A program made the translations under genes and the position numbers. Shown here piece after piece: positions 42,017-50,491 of a stretch of 64,000 nt of DNA. The stretch covers positions 1 through 64,000 of the forward strand of contig NZ_JAFBCQ010000001.1 in the NCBI RefSeq assembly GCF_016907815.1, written 5' to 3'. A model generated the notes under the pieces. The model saw nothing but the letters and a program-made list of their open reading frames with translations, did not search any database and was not told the DNA's origin. How positions within the stretch are numbered: the stretch's first letter is position 1; every line of letters begins with the position of its first letter. Origin of the DNA: Microbacterium aurum. Its GTDB lineage: Bacteria; Actinomycetota; Actinomycetes; Actinomycetales; Microbacteriaceae.

Positions 42017-42677
42017 GGTCGTCCCCGTTCCATCCCGCCGCTTCGAGAGCGGCGCGCAGTTTCCCGAGGCAGCGGCCCCGGGTCGGTCCGATCGAGCCGA
42101 TCGGCATGTTCAGGTCTCGCGCGAGATGCGCGTAGTCGGGGCGTTCCTCGAACGCGATGACGCGCAGCAGCCGCCCGCAGCGCGCGTCGAGCCCGGTGAC
42201 GGCCGACCAGAGGCGGCGGTCGCGGTCGGCGATCTGGGCGCGGCTCTCCGCGGAGTCGTCCGCGGAGAGCTGCGGCTCGAGGTCGGCGTCGTCGGTCGCG
42301 CGCACGCGCTGCTGCGCCCGGCCCGCCCGCCAGGCCTCGCGCCGCGCGCAGGTGGTCAGCCAGCCGGCGACGGCGCGGGCGTCGTGGATCGTGTCGTGCC
42401 GTCGCACGAGCGTCAGCCAGGTGACCTGCACGACGTCTTCACTCAACTGGGCGTCGAGACCGTACGCGCGGACCACGTGCCAGAGCACCGGCGTCATCAG
42501 CCGCACCAGGTCGTCCATCGCGCGGGTGCGTCCCTCACGCCACTGGGTGAACAGGTCGGCGGCGTGGTCCCAGATGGTGGCGGGCACGCCGCCAGCCCCC
42601 TCGGCTCCCGCGGCGCCGGCCGCCGAGACGGAATCCGGGGCCTGATCAGGGGAGGTCGAGGGGTCGGCATCGGTCAT
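42006..42677 (-). CDS. Sigma-70/ECF-like RNA polymerase sigma factor
   Basis: The 223-residue protein has region 2 (about residues 35-110: VRLMTPVLWHVVRAYGLDAQLSEDVVQVTWLTLVRRHDTI then WLTTCARREAWRAGR) and region 4 (about 155-215) with an HTH ending in NMPIGSIGPTRGRCLGKLRAAL. An acidic linker lies between, and a disordered Ala/Gly/Asp-rich N-terminus of about 30 residues precedes. It heads an operon with the accessory, S8 and CHAT genes, so it is likely their dedicated activator, perhaps by autoregulation. The ATG at 42677 follows GGGCGGT; ATGs at 42686 and 42695 are alternatives. Confidence 0.9.
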   Translation of the reverse strand: MTDADPSTSPDQAPDSVSAAGAAGAEGAGGVPATIWDHAADLFTQWREGRTRAMDDLVRLMTPVLWHVVRAYGLDAQLSEDVVQVTWLTLVRRHDTIHDARAVAGWLTTCARREAWRAGRAQQRVRATDDADLEPQLSADDSAESRAQIADRDRRLWSAVTGLDARCGRLLRVIAFEERPDYAHLARDLNMPIGSIGPTRGRCLGKLRAALEAAGWNGDDRDL

Positions 42678-42784
42678 ACCGCCCATTCTGGCCATACCGA
42701 TAAGAGGCGGGCGAGGGGGCTGGTGATACATCCGATCGGGTGGGCTTCTCGGGCGGGTCTCGGCCGGCATCCGACCTGTCCTAG

Positions 42785-42852
42785 CGAGACCCCGTCTGCG
42801 CGCCGAGACCCCGCGTTTTTTCGCGGGGTGTCGGCGCGGGGAGCGGGTCTCG
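42785..42852. repeat. CGAGAC quartet element, copy 3
   Basis: CGAGAC at 42785 and 42804 (19 bp apart); GTGTCG (one mismatch to GTCTCG) at 42828 and GTCTCG at 42847 (19 bp apart). The inner stem is 17 bp with one mismatch (42799-42815 with 42822-42838) around a TTTTTT loop; the outer stem is GCGAGACCCCG/CGGGTCTCGC. It lies between the divergent sigma factor and GATase genes, so it cannot be an ordinary terminator for either. Confidence 0.85.
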
Positions 42853-42876
42853 CGGTGGCCGCCTAGACTTCTCGGC

Positions 42877-43602
42877 ATGGCCCCGCTCGTGTATCTGTGC
42901 GCTCGTCCGCAGGCCGGTGCCGCGGCGGCGGAGTACGAGTCGTTCCGCACGGCGATGCATCTGGATGCCGGTGAGCTGGAGCGCTGGGACCTCGTGCAGG
43001 ACGAGCTGCCCGCCGACTTCGCGAGCCGTTGGCGCGGCGCCGTCGTGGGCGGCAGCCCCTTCAACGTCGCCGACCCCGAATCGGCGAAGACGGACGTGCA
43101 GCGTCGCCTCGAGGCGGGACTCGCCCGGCTCGCCGAGACCGCGGCATCCGGCGGCGTGGCGGCCCTGTTCACCTGCTACGGCATCGGCGTCGCCACGCGT
43201 GCCCTGGGCGGCGAGGTGACGCGCGCGTACCCCGAGGACACCGGCCCGACCCGGGTGACGCTCACCGACGAGGGGCGACGCGACCCCCTCTTCGGCGGAC
43301 TGGCCGACACGTTCACGGCCCTCACGGCGCACAAGGAGGGCACGGGACGGATGCCGGCGGGTGCGACCCTCTTGGCGACCAACGAGGCGTGCCCCGTGCA
43401 GGCGTATCGGGTCGGCGAGCGCCTGTACGCGACGCAGTTCCACCCCGAGCCGACCGGCCAGGCCTTCACCGAGCGGATGGCCGTCTACCGTGACGACGGA
43501 TACTTCGCCGCCGGGGACTACGACCGCATCGCCGCGCTCGTGCTCGCGGCATCGCTCACCGAGCCCGCGCGGATCCTGCGCGCCTTCGCCACCGCGTTCT
43601 GA
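42877..43602 (+). CDS. Class I glutamine amidotransferase-like protein
   Basis: This is a 241-residue GATase1-fold protein with nucleophile Cys100 in LFTCYGIG and the His/Glu pair in QFHPE (H189, E191), as in GuaA-type glutaminase domains. No synthase domain is fused. Stand-alone members of this group are often annotated as GMP synthase-like and may be glutaminases or gamma-glutamyl hydrolases. It is divergent from the sigma/CHAT operon, and no functional link is evident. Confidence 0.88.
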   Translation: MAPLVYLCARPQAGAAAAEYESFRTAMHLDAGELERWDLVQDELPADFASRWRGAVVGGSPFNVADPESAKTDVQRRLEAGLARLAETAASGGVAALFTCYGIGVATRALGGEVTRAYPEDTGPTRVTLTDEGRRDPLFGGLADTFTALTAHKEGTGRMPAGATLLATNEACPVQAYRVGERLYATQFHPEPTGQAFTERMAVYRDDGYFAAGDYDRIAALVLAASLTEPARILRAFATAF

Positions 43603-43628
43603 TCCCGGGCGGGGCCGCGGGCGGGGGG

Positions 43629-44501
43629 TCAGCCGGCGGAGCGCGCGCGGGTCAGCGCGCGGGCGCGCAACCCGATGGCCGCCGCCAGCACCACGGCGGC
43701 GACGATGAAGGCCGTCGTCGCCACGGCCGGCGCGTGCGGCTCGCCCGTGGATCGCGCGATCCCGATCCAGACCAGGCCCCACGCCATTGCGAGGGCCGGC
43801 GCGATGCGCCCGTCCGTGCCGAATGCGATCGCGGCGCCGACGAGGGCGACCACCACGAGGACGAGCACGCCCCACAGCTGCTGGGCATCGGCATCCATCG
43901 GCGCGACGACATCCGCGGCGAGCCAGGCGGTGATGTTCGCGACCGCCGCGAGAGACACCCAGCCCAGATGGATGCCGACGGCGCCGTCCATAAGGAGCAG
44001 GTCGACCGGACTCTCGGGACGCTGCGCCACGAGTCGGCGCAGCGTCACGCCGAGCACCACCAGCAGCAGCACGATCGCGACGACCGTCAGTGGCAGCGTC
44101 AGGAACTGCGCGGCGAGCAGCCACCCGCCGTTGAGCACGGCGGTGGCGGCGATCCACCAGCCGGCGCGGCGCTGCCGTGCCCGGCCGCGCTGGGAGGGCA
44201 GCGCCTGCCACACGGCGTAGCCGATCGTCAGCAGGTACACGACGCTCCAGATCGAGAACGCCGGCGTCGCGGGCGCGAGCACCGTGGCGTCGGCGTCAAG
44301 CGCCCCGCCCTGCAGGTCGCGGACGTTGGTGCCGCCGAAGAATCCCGTGCCGACCATCGCGGCGATGATCATGAAGACGACCGCCGAGATCACGACGATC
44401 TGCCGGGCGAGATCCGCCCCCGTCGGCGCTTCGGAACGCACCTCGGAGCGCGCTGCGGCGTCGCCGTGCAGGGTGGGCTCGGGGGACGGTGAGCGGTTCA
44501 T
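43629..44501 (-). CDS. TspO/MBR-like membrane protein
   Basis: The 290-residue protein has a polar N-terminus and eight or nine hydrophobic helices. TPAFSIWSVVYLLTIGYAVWQALP resembles the conserved P-x-W-x-Y region of tryptophan-rich sensory proteins (TspO), but the protein is about twice as long as TspO. It is probably the expanded tryptophan-rich sensory-like family seen in actinobacteria. Ligand and role are unknown. It follows treZ on the same strand, 71 bp away, and may be its last operon member. Confidence 0.72.
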   Translation of the reverse strand: MNRSPSPEPTLHGDAAARSEVRSEAPTGADLARQIVVISAVVFMIIAAMVGTGFFGGTNVRDLQGGALDADATVLAPATPAFSIWSVVYLLTIGYAVWQALPSQRGRARQRRAGWWIAATAVLNGGWLLAAQFLTLPLTVVAIVLLLVVLGVTLRRLVAQRPESPVDLLLMDGAVGIHLGWVSLAAVANITAWLAADVVAPMDADAQQLWGVLVLVVVALVGAAIAFGTDGRIAPALAMAWGLVWIGIARSTGEPHAPAVATTAFIVAAVVLAAAIGLRARALTRARSAG

Positions 44502-44572
44502 ACCCGGAACGGTATGTGACGTGGCGCCGGTCTCGTCAGGGCCTTGACAACCCGCGCGGAGCGGGGTCGCCG

Positions 44573-46360
44573 TCAGTCGACGGGGCGGTACTGGGCGAAC
44601 CGGCGCTCCAGGCGCGGCCTGCGACGACCGCCGATGACGGCGGCCGAGTCGGGGCTCAGCACGACCGGTCCCTCCTCCACCGGCTGCCCGCCGTTCGCGG
44701 TCGTCGTCGCGATCCACACCTCACGCTCATCGCCGATGTCATCGACGGCCCACTCCTGCGGGGAGAGGTTGACGTAGATGGTCGCCGCGTCGCGGTGCAG
44801 CACCCACCGGCCCGGCCCGGCGCACTCGGCCTGCTGGCCGGCGCGGCTCGGATCGGTGAGCTTGGGCTGCTCGCGGCGCAGCCGCGCGAGCGCGCGGTAC
44901 AGCTGCAGCAGGCGCCGGTGGTCGCCCTGTTCGGTCTCGCTCCAGTCGAGCTTCGAGCGCTCGAACGTCGCGGGGTCGTTGGGGTCGGGCACGAGGGATT
45001 CGTCCCAGCCCATCGCCGCGAACTCGGCGCGCCGGCCCCGGCGGGTCGCCTCGGCGAGTTCGGGCTCGGGGTGCGAGGTGAAGAACTGCCACGGGGTGGA
45101 CGCGCCCCACTCCTCGCCCATGAACAGCATCGGCGTGCCGGGTGCGGTGAGGGTCAGCACGGCCGCGACGGCGAGGCGGTCGAAGCTCAGCGTCTGCGAG
45201 AGCCGGTCGCCGGCGGCGCGATTGCCGATCTGGTCGTGGTCCTGCGCGAACTCCACGAATCGCCACGAGGCGACCTCCGCCGGTACGGGCCGCCCCCAGT
45301 CGCGCTCCCGGAACGACGAGAACGTGCCGTCGTGGAAGAAGCCGCCGGCCCAGGTCTTCGGCAGCGCTCCGGGGTCGGCGAAGTCGGCGTAGTAGCCGGC
45401 CGTCTCGCCGGTGAGCGCGACGTGCACGGCGTGGTGCCAGTCGTCGACCCACTGCGCCGCGAGCCCGTAGCCGCCGGCCTCGCGGGGCAGGATCATGACG
45501 GGGTCGTTGAGGTCGCTCTCCGCGATGAGGGTGAGCGGCCGGCCCAGGTGCGCCGAGAGCGCATCGACCCGCTCGGACAGTTCCTGCAGGATGTGCACGG
45601 GTCGGGATGCCGATTCGTGCAGCGCGTGCACGGCGTCGAGCCGCAGCCCGTCGACGTGGAAGTCACGTAGCCACATGACGGCGTTGTCCACGATGAACGC
45701 GCGCACGGCGGGCTCGTCGAGGTTGACGCTCGCCCCCCACGTGTTGCTCTGCCCGTCGCGGAGATAGGGGCCGTACTCGGGGAGGTAGTTTCCGGACGGG
45801 CCGAGGTGGTTGTAGACGACGTCCTGGATGACGGCGAGCCCCGCCGCGTGCGCGGCGTCGACGAACCGGCGGTACGCCTCGGGGCCGCCGTAGGTCTCCT
45901 GCACGGCGTACCAGAGCACGCCGTCGTACCCCCAGTTGTGGGTGCCGTTGAAGGCGTTGACCGGCAGCAGCTCGACGTGGCTGACGCCCAACTCGACGAG
46001 GTGCGGCAGCTTGCCGATCGCCGCGTCGAGGGTCCCCTCGGGAGTGAACGTGCCGATGTGCAGCTCGTAGATCAGGCCGCCCGCGAGGGGACGACCGGTC
46101 CACGCCTCGTCGCTCCAGGCGAAGGATGCCGGGTCGTCCCACGCCGACAGGTCGTGCACCCCGCGCGGCTGGCGCCGCGACCGCGGGTCGGGTCGGGCGG
46201 TGTCGGCGCCGCCCAGGACGAACCCGTACTCGTCACCGGGTGCGAGCGTCGCCTCGGCGCGCCACCACCCGGCATCCGTCGCCGTCAGCTCGACGTCGTC
46301 CCGCCCCGGTCGCCGTAGCCGCACCCGCGCCGCGCGCGGCGCCCACACCTCGATGGTCAT
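44573..46360 (-). CDS. treZ: Malto-oligosyltrehalose trehalohydrolase
   Basis: TreZ releases trehalose from the end of maltooligosyl-trehalose, the second step of the TreY-TreZ route from glycogen. The 595-residue GH13 protein has an N-terminal CBM48-like domain (about 1-90), then the barrel with [32 protein letters not shown], nucleophile Asp in [11 protein letters not shown], acid Glu in LIAESDLND and the transition-state Asp in [19 protein letters not shown] is typical for TreZ. It lies about 9.5 kb from treY, separated by an unrelated block, whereas these genes are commonly adjacent. Confidence 0.95.
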   Translation of the reverse strand: MTIEVWAPRAARVRLRRPGRDDVELTATDAGWWRAEATLAPGDEYGFVLGGADTARPDPRSRRQPRGVHDLSAWDDPASFAWSDEAWTGRPLAGGLIYELHIGTFTPEGTLDAAIGKLPHLVELGVSHVELLPVNAFNGTHNWGYDGVLWYAVQETYGGPEAYRRFVDAAHAAGLAVIQDVVYNHLGPSGNYLPEYGPYLRDGQSNTWGASVNLDEPAVRAFIVDNAVMWLRDFHVDGLRLDAVHALHESASRPVHILQELSERVDALSAHLGRPLTLIAESDLNDPVMILPREAGGYGLAAQWVDDWHHAVHVALTGETAGYYADFADPGALPKTWAGGFFHDGTFSSFRERDWGRPVPAEVASWRFVEFAQDHDQIGNRAAGDRLSQTLSFDRLAVAAVLTLTAPGTPMLFMGEEWGASTPWQFFTSHPEPELAEATRRGRRAEFAAMGWDESLVPDPNDPATFERSKLDWSETEQGDHRRLLQLYRALARLRREQPKLTDPSRAGQQAECAGPGRWVLHRDAATIYVNLSPQEWAVDDIGDEREVWIATTTANGGQPVEEGPVVLSPDSAAVIGGRRRPRLERRFAQYRPVD

Positions 46361-46409
46361 GGACCTATCCTGCCCGCCTGCGCCCGGGGCTGCAGGGTCC
46401 TGCCCGCCC

Positions 46410-46469
46410 GAGAAGTGGGCGCAGGTGGCGGTAATCCCGGGCGGAAACGACGACATGCGCCCACTTCTC
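46410..46469. repeat. Inverted repeat with 14-bp perfect arms
   Basis: GAGAAGTGGGCGCA (46410-46423) and TGCGCCCACTTCTC (46456-46469) are exact reverse complements around a 32-bp loop. It lies between the treZ start (46360) and the stop of the small membrane-protein remnant. It is similar in size to the other single-pair elements but has its own sequence. Confidence 0.75.
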
Positions 46470-46494
46470 CCCGGCGCGAACAGCGAGGTTGCGG

Positions 46495-46686
46495 CTACGA
46501 GTCGGCGTCGGGAGCGTCGCCCGTGCGTTTCTGGTGATCGATGACGAAGAAGGTGAGGGCGAGCACTCCGAACGGGAGGGCGATGGCCCAGTTGTGCAGC
46601 GCCACTCCCATCCCGATCGCCATGACGGCGAAGGCGATGGCGACGCCGACGTACATCTGGCGGGTGTCGCGGGTTTCGCTGGATAC
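46495..46686 (-). pseudogene. Small membrane protein missing its start (deletion remnant)
   Basis: The frame ending at 46495 encodes two hydrophobic helices and a hydrophilic tail ([20 protein letters not shown], then [20 protein letters not shown] to GDAPDADS). Upstream of the internal ATG at 46656 it continues as SSETRDTRQ and then runs without a start codon into the M20 gene remnant. It may still be made from 46656 (53 residues). It looks like a small gene whose start was removed by the deletion that truncated the M20 gene. Confidence 0.55.
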
Positions 46687-47360
46687 GCCGTCACGACGCC
46701 GTCGAGCGCGTTGCGGCCGAGCCAGGGCGCCCCCGCGGCGTGCGCGGCACGCCCGTGGTAGGTCACCCCGATGCGGCGGACGCCCGTCGTGCGCTGGCCG
46801 AGCACCGAACTCGTCCCCGATCCGCTGGCTGGATGCACGATCCCCGCGGCGTCGACGTCGTCGAATCCGCCGGCGCGGATGATCAGCTCCTTGCCGCCGC
46901 CGTTCTCCTCGGCCGGGGTTCCGATCAGCGACAGTCGGCCACTAAGGCGCGCGACCACGGGCGCCGCCGCGAGAAAGGCCCCGACTGCGATCCCGGCGAT
47001 GATGTTGTGGCCGCACGCGTGCCCGACGCCCGGCAGCGCGTCGTACTCCGCGATGATCGCGAAGTGCGGGGCGGATGCCGCGGCATCCTCCCCCGCCCCC
47101 TCAGCCGCGCCGGGGTCACTCGCGCCGTCCGGCCCAACGGTCGCGCCGTCCGGCCCAACGGTCGCGCGCAACGCCGTCGGCAGCCCGTATGCTCCCACCT
47201 CGGCGGGGACCCCGTGCGCCGCGAGCAGCGCCGCGATGCGGGCGACGGTGGCGTGCTCCTCGAACCCGATCTCCCGGTGGGCGTAGAGATCGCGCACCAG
47301 CGCCGTGAGGTCGGGCCGGAGGGCGTCGACGCGCTGAGCCAGCTCGATGTCCTCAGCCAC
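46687..47360 (-). pseudogene. Truncated M20-family amidohydrolase
   Basis: The N-terminal part of an M20D/amidohydrolase (aminobenzoyl-glutamate or N-acyl-amino-acid hydrolase type) is well preserved. It has IAEYDALPGVGHACGHNIIAG with zinc ligands, GTPAEENGGGKELIIRAG, and [25 protein letters not shown] at the start of the dimerisation domain. After that point, near 46690, homology stops and the frame runs into unrelated sequence, ending at 46365. The remaining half, including the last metal ligand, is missing, so the enzyme is inactive. The GTG start at 47360 has AAGGGG 6 bases upstream. Confidence 0.82.
47120..47161. repeat. Perfect 21-bp tandem duplication in the M20 remnant
   Basis: The 21-bp unit beginning TCGCGCCGTCC and ending GGCCCAACGG occurs twice back to back (47120-47140 and 47141-47161). 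It duplicates a seven-residue VGPDGAT-like segment of an Ala/Gly/Asp-rich surface insert. It keeps the frame. Confidence 0.8.
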
Positions 47361-47375
47361 GGTGACCCCTTCCGT

Positions 47376-47422
47376 GGGCGGTTGTGGCGGCATCCTCCCC
47401 CGCGAAGCCGCCACTACTGCCC
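47376..47422. repeat. GGCAGTNGTGG inverted repeat, copy 2
   Basis: GGGCGGTTGTGGCGG (47376-47390) and CCGCCACTACTGCCC (47408-47422) pair at 13 of 15 positions. With the adjoining AGCCAAC it shares a 14-mer with the copy at 17389. It lies upstream of the M20 remnant, in the gap before the VOC gene stop. Three short CGACGGGCGT/CCGACGGGC-like repeats follow at about 47428-47490. Confidence 0.65.
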
Positions 47423-47507
47423 AGCCAACGGGCGTCCGCCCGCGACCCACGGGCATCAGCCCGCGACCGACGGGCGTCCGCCCGCGACACCGCACCGCCC
47501 GCGGCTG

Positions 47508-48164
47508 TCACAGCTCGACGACCGCCCCGTCGGCGGTGCGGAGGGTCAGGCGGAAGCCCGCGGCCTCCCCAGGGGCTGCGGCGACGACCTCGGCCGCGCC
47601 GTCGCCCAGACCATACGCGTCCAGCACCCGCTGCAGCGGCTCCGGGTCGGGCTCGACCCGCACGAACGAGACGAGCTCGATCGTGGGGATGTCGCCGAGT
47701 CCGGGCTGCGCCGTCGCGCCCCAGTCGATGAGGAAGGGGACGTCCAGGCGCCGGTCCTCCCCGCGCGTGAGCCGCCACTGCAGCAGCGTGCCGTCGGGGG
47801 TGCGCCGCGACAGGTCGCTGACGTCACCCGGATCGTAGCCGCGCGCGCGGGCGGCCGCGACGGTCGCCTCGATGTCGTCGGGATGGACGGCGTAGGCCTG
47901 CACGCGCGGCTCCCGCAACCCGCTGATCCCGAACGTCGCGGGCAGCTCGGGCTCGGACCGGCGCGGGTTCGGCCCGATGAGCTCGATGTACTGCGGACCG
48001 CGGGCGCCGTCGATCGTCAGCGCGACGAGCGCGTTCGCCGTTCCGGTCGGATGCGCCCCGCCGGGCGCGGCGACGACACCGGTGCGCTCGGCGAACCAGT
48101 CCACGAGGTCTTGCAGGTCGGGCCCGGCGATGACGATGTGGTCGAGAAGCGTGGGGATGCTCAT
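47508..48164 (-). CDS. VOC (glyoxalase-like) family protein
   Basis: The 218-residue protein has a glyoxalase-like fold, recognisable from LLDHIVIAGPDLQDLVDWFAERTGV, the central QYIELIGPNP and DGTLLQWRLT. It could bind a metal through the early His and the Glu of YIELIGP. Such proteins range from dioxygenases to resistance proteins. It is the last gene of the ABC/monooxygenase operon, overlapping the preceding AhpD-like gene by 4 bp (ATGA), so it probably modifies the same imported compound. Confidence 0.82.
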   Translation of the reverse strand: MSIPTLLDHIVIAGPDLQDLVDWFAERTGVVAAPGGAHPTGTANALVALTIDGARGPQYIELIGPNPRRSEPELPATFGISGLREPRVQAYAVHPDDIEATVAAARARGYDPGDVSDLSRRTPDGTLLQWRLTRGEDRRLDVPFLIDWGATAQPGLGDIPTIELVSFVRVEPDPEPLQRVLDAYGLGDGAAEVVAAAPGEAAGFRLTLRTADGAVVEL

Positions 48165-48790
48165 GCGGCCACCCCCTCGCCGGCGCGGCGCGCCGGCACC
48201 TCGGGCTCGCCGAGGGAGAGCATGAGGCGATTCGCCCAGTTGAAGAACGCCGCACCGCCGATGACGTCGACGATCTCCGCGTCGCCGAGGCCCACGCCGC
48301 GCAGCCGCGCGATGTCGTCGGCCCCGAAGTCCAGCGGGGTGTCCGCGAGGGCGACGGATGCCGCGACCACCGCGTTCCACGTCTCGTCGCCCAGATCGGC
48401 GTCGACGCCCTCGTCGAGCAGCCGCTGCACGTCGTCGCGGCGCCCCGACTCGCGGGTCGCGGCGGCGGCGTGCACCGACGCGCAGAAGACGCAGCCGTTG
48501 CGGCGCGAGGTGGCCGCCGCGGCCAGTTCGCGCTCGGCGCGGCCGATGCCGCCGTCGACGTTGAAGAAGATGTCGAGGTCGGTGAGGGTGCGCGCACGCA
48601 GCGCCTCGGGGTCGCGCGCGAGCAGCCGGAAGTAGGGCATCTTGGCGCGCGCCGGCTCGATGAGGGCATCGCGCTGGAGGTCGGTGAGCTCCTCCTCTGC
48701 AACGGGGGCCAGCCACGGCACCCAGCCGAGGCCCTGCTGCGTGAACGCGTCGGGACGGGCGAGGTCGGGGTAGTCGGTGACGACGGTCAT
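48161..48790 (-). CDS. AhpD-like alkylhydroperoxidase-domain protein (Avi_7169-type)
   Basis: This 209-residue protein of the carboxymuconolactone decarboxylase/AhpD superfamily has the redox motif C100-VF-C103-ASVH107 (CxxC-x3-H). FFNVDGGIGRAERELAAAA and EIVDVIGGAAFFNWANRL fit the family. It probably acts as a thiol-dependent peroxidase or quenches a peroxy product of the flavin monooxygenase encoded two genes upstream. I recall it as the partner family TIGR04030 of the luciferase-like KPN_01858 cluster. Confidence 0.85.
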   Translation of the reverse strand: MTVVTDYPDLARPDAFTQQGLGWVPWLAPVAEEELTDLQRDALIEPARAKMPYFRLLARDPEALRARTLTDLDIFFNVDGGIGRAERELAAAATSRRNGCVFCASVHAAAATRESGRRDDVQRLLDEGVDADLGDETWNAVVAASVALADTPLDFGADDIARLRGVGLGDAEIVDVIGGAAFFNWANRLMLSLGEPEVPARRAGEGVAA

Positions 48791-48791
48791 G

Positions 48792-49424
48792 TCAGGCTCC
48801 TTCGGTGGCCGCGGTGGCCGAGGTGGCGAGCGCGGGGACGGATGCCGCGGCGAGCGCGCGCAGGCCCCACGCGAGCCGCAGCTGGAAGCTCAGGAACGCG
48901 ACGAGCTGCGACAGCGAGACGATGTCGTCGGGGCTCCACCCGGCGTCCGTCAGCTCTTGCAGGGCATCGGGGCGCGCCTCGCGCGGACGGAAGACGAGCA
49001 GGTGGGTGTGGGCGAGCGCCGCGGCCAGCCGGGGACCTGCGGCGGCGATGGTCTCGGCATCCGGCGCCCAGCGCAGCCCCGCACGGGACTCCGCGGCGAG
49101 CCCCGGCTCGCGGTAGTCGCCGTAGGGGCCGCTCGTCGCGGCGGCGGATGCCGCGGTCACGACCGCGGCGGCGAGCTCCGGCGCCTCGTCGGCGAGCAGG
49201 TCGTCGTAGAACGCGGTCGCCTCGGCGAACGCGTGCAGGCGGGCCGTGAACGCGGCGACCGCGTACCGCTCGGCGAGCGGGAAGGTGCCGGGGTCGGCCG
49301 GTTCGAGCAGGGCCTCGAAGCTGCGCTGGGCGTTCTCGCGGGCCTGCGGGCGCTGGTCGCGCACCGCGTCGAGGGCGTCGCCGGGCGAGATCCCGGCGAG
49401 CAGATCGATGATGTCGGTGGTCAT
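48792..49424 (-). CDS. CMD-domain protein (Avi_7170-type)
   Basis: The 210-residue protein of the CMD/AhpD superfamily reads DIIDLLAGISPGDALDAVRDQRPQARENAQ at its start and ends in LSQLVAFLSFQLRLAWGLRALA. Unlike its neighbour it lacks a CxxC motif, so it may be a structural or inactive partner of the AhpD-like subunit. The ATG at 49424 overlaps the stop of the luciferase-like gene by 4 bp. I recall this family as TIGR04029, found only in this gene context. Confidence 0.82.
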   Translation of the reverse strand: MTTDIIDLLAGISPGDALDAVRDQRPQARENAQRSFEALLEPADPGTFPLAERYAVAAFTARLHAFAEATAFYDDLLADEAPELAAAVVTAASAAATSGPYGDYREPGLAAESRAGLRWAPDAETIAAAGPRLAAALAHTHLLVFRPREARPDALQELTDAGWSPDDIVSLSQLVAFLSFQLRLAWGLRALAAASVPALATSATAATEGA

Positions 49425-50491
49425 GACAGTCCTTCCGATGAGGCGGTGACGAGGGTGCGGTGCGCGTGGTGGAGGTCGGCGGCGGCCTGCGGTCCTGTCG
49501 CGAACCCGAGCCGCGGGGCGACCTCGTCGGCGAGCAGCTGCAGCGAGCGCAGCGTCAGCTCGTGGGTCGCGGCGATGGAGTGCACCTGGAACGACACGTC
49601 GCTGACGGCGGCGAGGGTCTCGTCGCGAGCGAGCGAGGCGACCACCTCCTCGACGGTGCCGACGTGGGTGTCGGTGACGCGGGCGAGCTCGTCGATGCCG
49701 AGGCCGGTGGTGTCGAGCCCGAACATCGTCTCGGCGAGGCGCCGCAGGCCCGCGTCGGCGAGCTCGAGGGCGCGGGTGCGGTTCTCGGGGTCGACGACCA
49801 GCGCGGTGCGCGAGGCGAGCACGCGCACCGGCGCCCCGTCGGGCAGCGCTTCGCGGTAGGCCTCGATGATGGGCAGCTGCAGGTCGTGCAGCGGCGCGTC
49901 GGGCGCGTCCGCGGGGCGGGGCTGCGTGCGCGAGAGCAGCAGGCCGTCGCCGCGTTCGCCGGCGCGCCGGCCGCCGTCGGCCGAGAACGTCGCCTGCCAG
50001 ATGCGCTGGTCGAGGTCGCCGGCGGCGGGATAGATGCGCGAGTCGGTGCCGCGGATGCCGCGACCCCCCAGCGCGTCGAGCAGCACCTCGAGATGTTCGG
50101 CGAAGATCTCGCGACGGCGGTCGGACTCGCGCCCGAACGCCGCGAACGACGACGGAGTGCCCCCCGTCGCCAGCCCCAGCTGCACCCGCCCGCCGCTCAG
50201 CTGGTCGAGGACGGCGGCGTCTTCGGCGACGCGCAGCGGATCGTCGATCGGGAGGGTGACGACGCCGGTCGCCAGCGCGATGCGGCTCGTGCGCTCGGCG
50301 GCGGCGGCCAGCAGCACGAACGGCGACGGCAGGCCGCCCTCGTCTTCGCCGAAGTGGTGCTGCGCGATCCACGCCGACGCGAACCCGCTGCGCTCGGCCT
50401 GATCGATCTGCTCCAGCGCGAAGCGGTAGCGGTCGGCGGCGGACGCGTCCTCGAGCAGCCGGGTGAAGAACCCGAGCCTGGGTCCACTCAT
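49421..50491 (-). CDS. Luciferase-like FMN-dependent monooxygenase (KPN_01858-type)
   Basis: The 356-residue TIM-barrel flavin enzyme of the bacterial luciferase/LLM class has WIAQHHFGEDEGGLPSPFVLLAAAAERTSRIALATGVVTLP, the barrel segment QLSGGRVQLGLATGG and a C-terminal THVGTVEEVVASL. It uses FMNH2 and O2, probably to oxidise the compound brought in by the adjacent importer. I recall the family as TIGR04027. It overlaps the ATPase gene by 4 bp. Confidence 0.9.
   Translation of the reverse strand: MSGPRLGFFTRLLEDASAADRYRFALEQIDQAERSGFASAWIAQHHFGEDEGGLPSPFVLLAAAAERTSRIALATGVVTLPIDDPLRVAEDAAVLDQLSGGRVQLGLATGGTPSSFAAFGRESDRRREIFAEHLEVLLDALGGRGIRGTDSRIYPAAGDLDQRIWQATFSADGGRRAGERGDGLLLSRTQPRPADAPDAPLHDLQLPIIEAYREALPDGAPVRVLASRTALVVDPENRTRALELADAGLRRLAETMFGLDTTGLGIDELARVTDTHVGTVEEVVASLARDETLAAVSDVSFQVHSIAATHELTLRSLQLLADEVAPRLGFATGPQAAADLHHAHRTLVTASSEGLS

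Noticed and set aside
42784..42853. Rho-independent terminator with T-run
   Set aside because: The six T are in the hairpin loop, not after the stem, and the element lies between divergent starts; it fits the CGAGAC quartet family instead.
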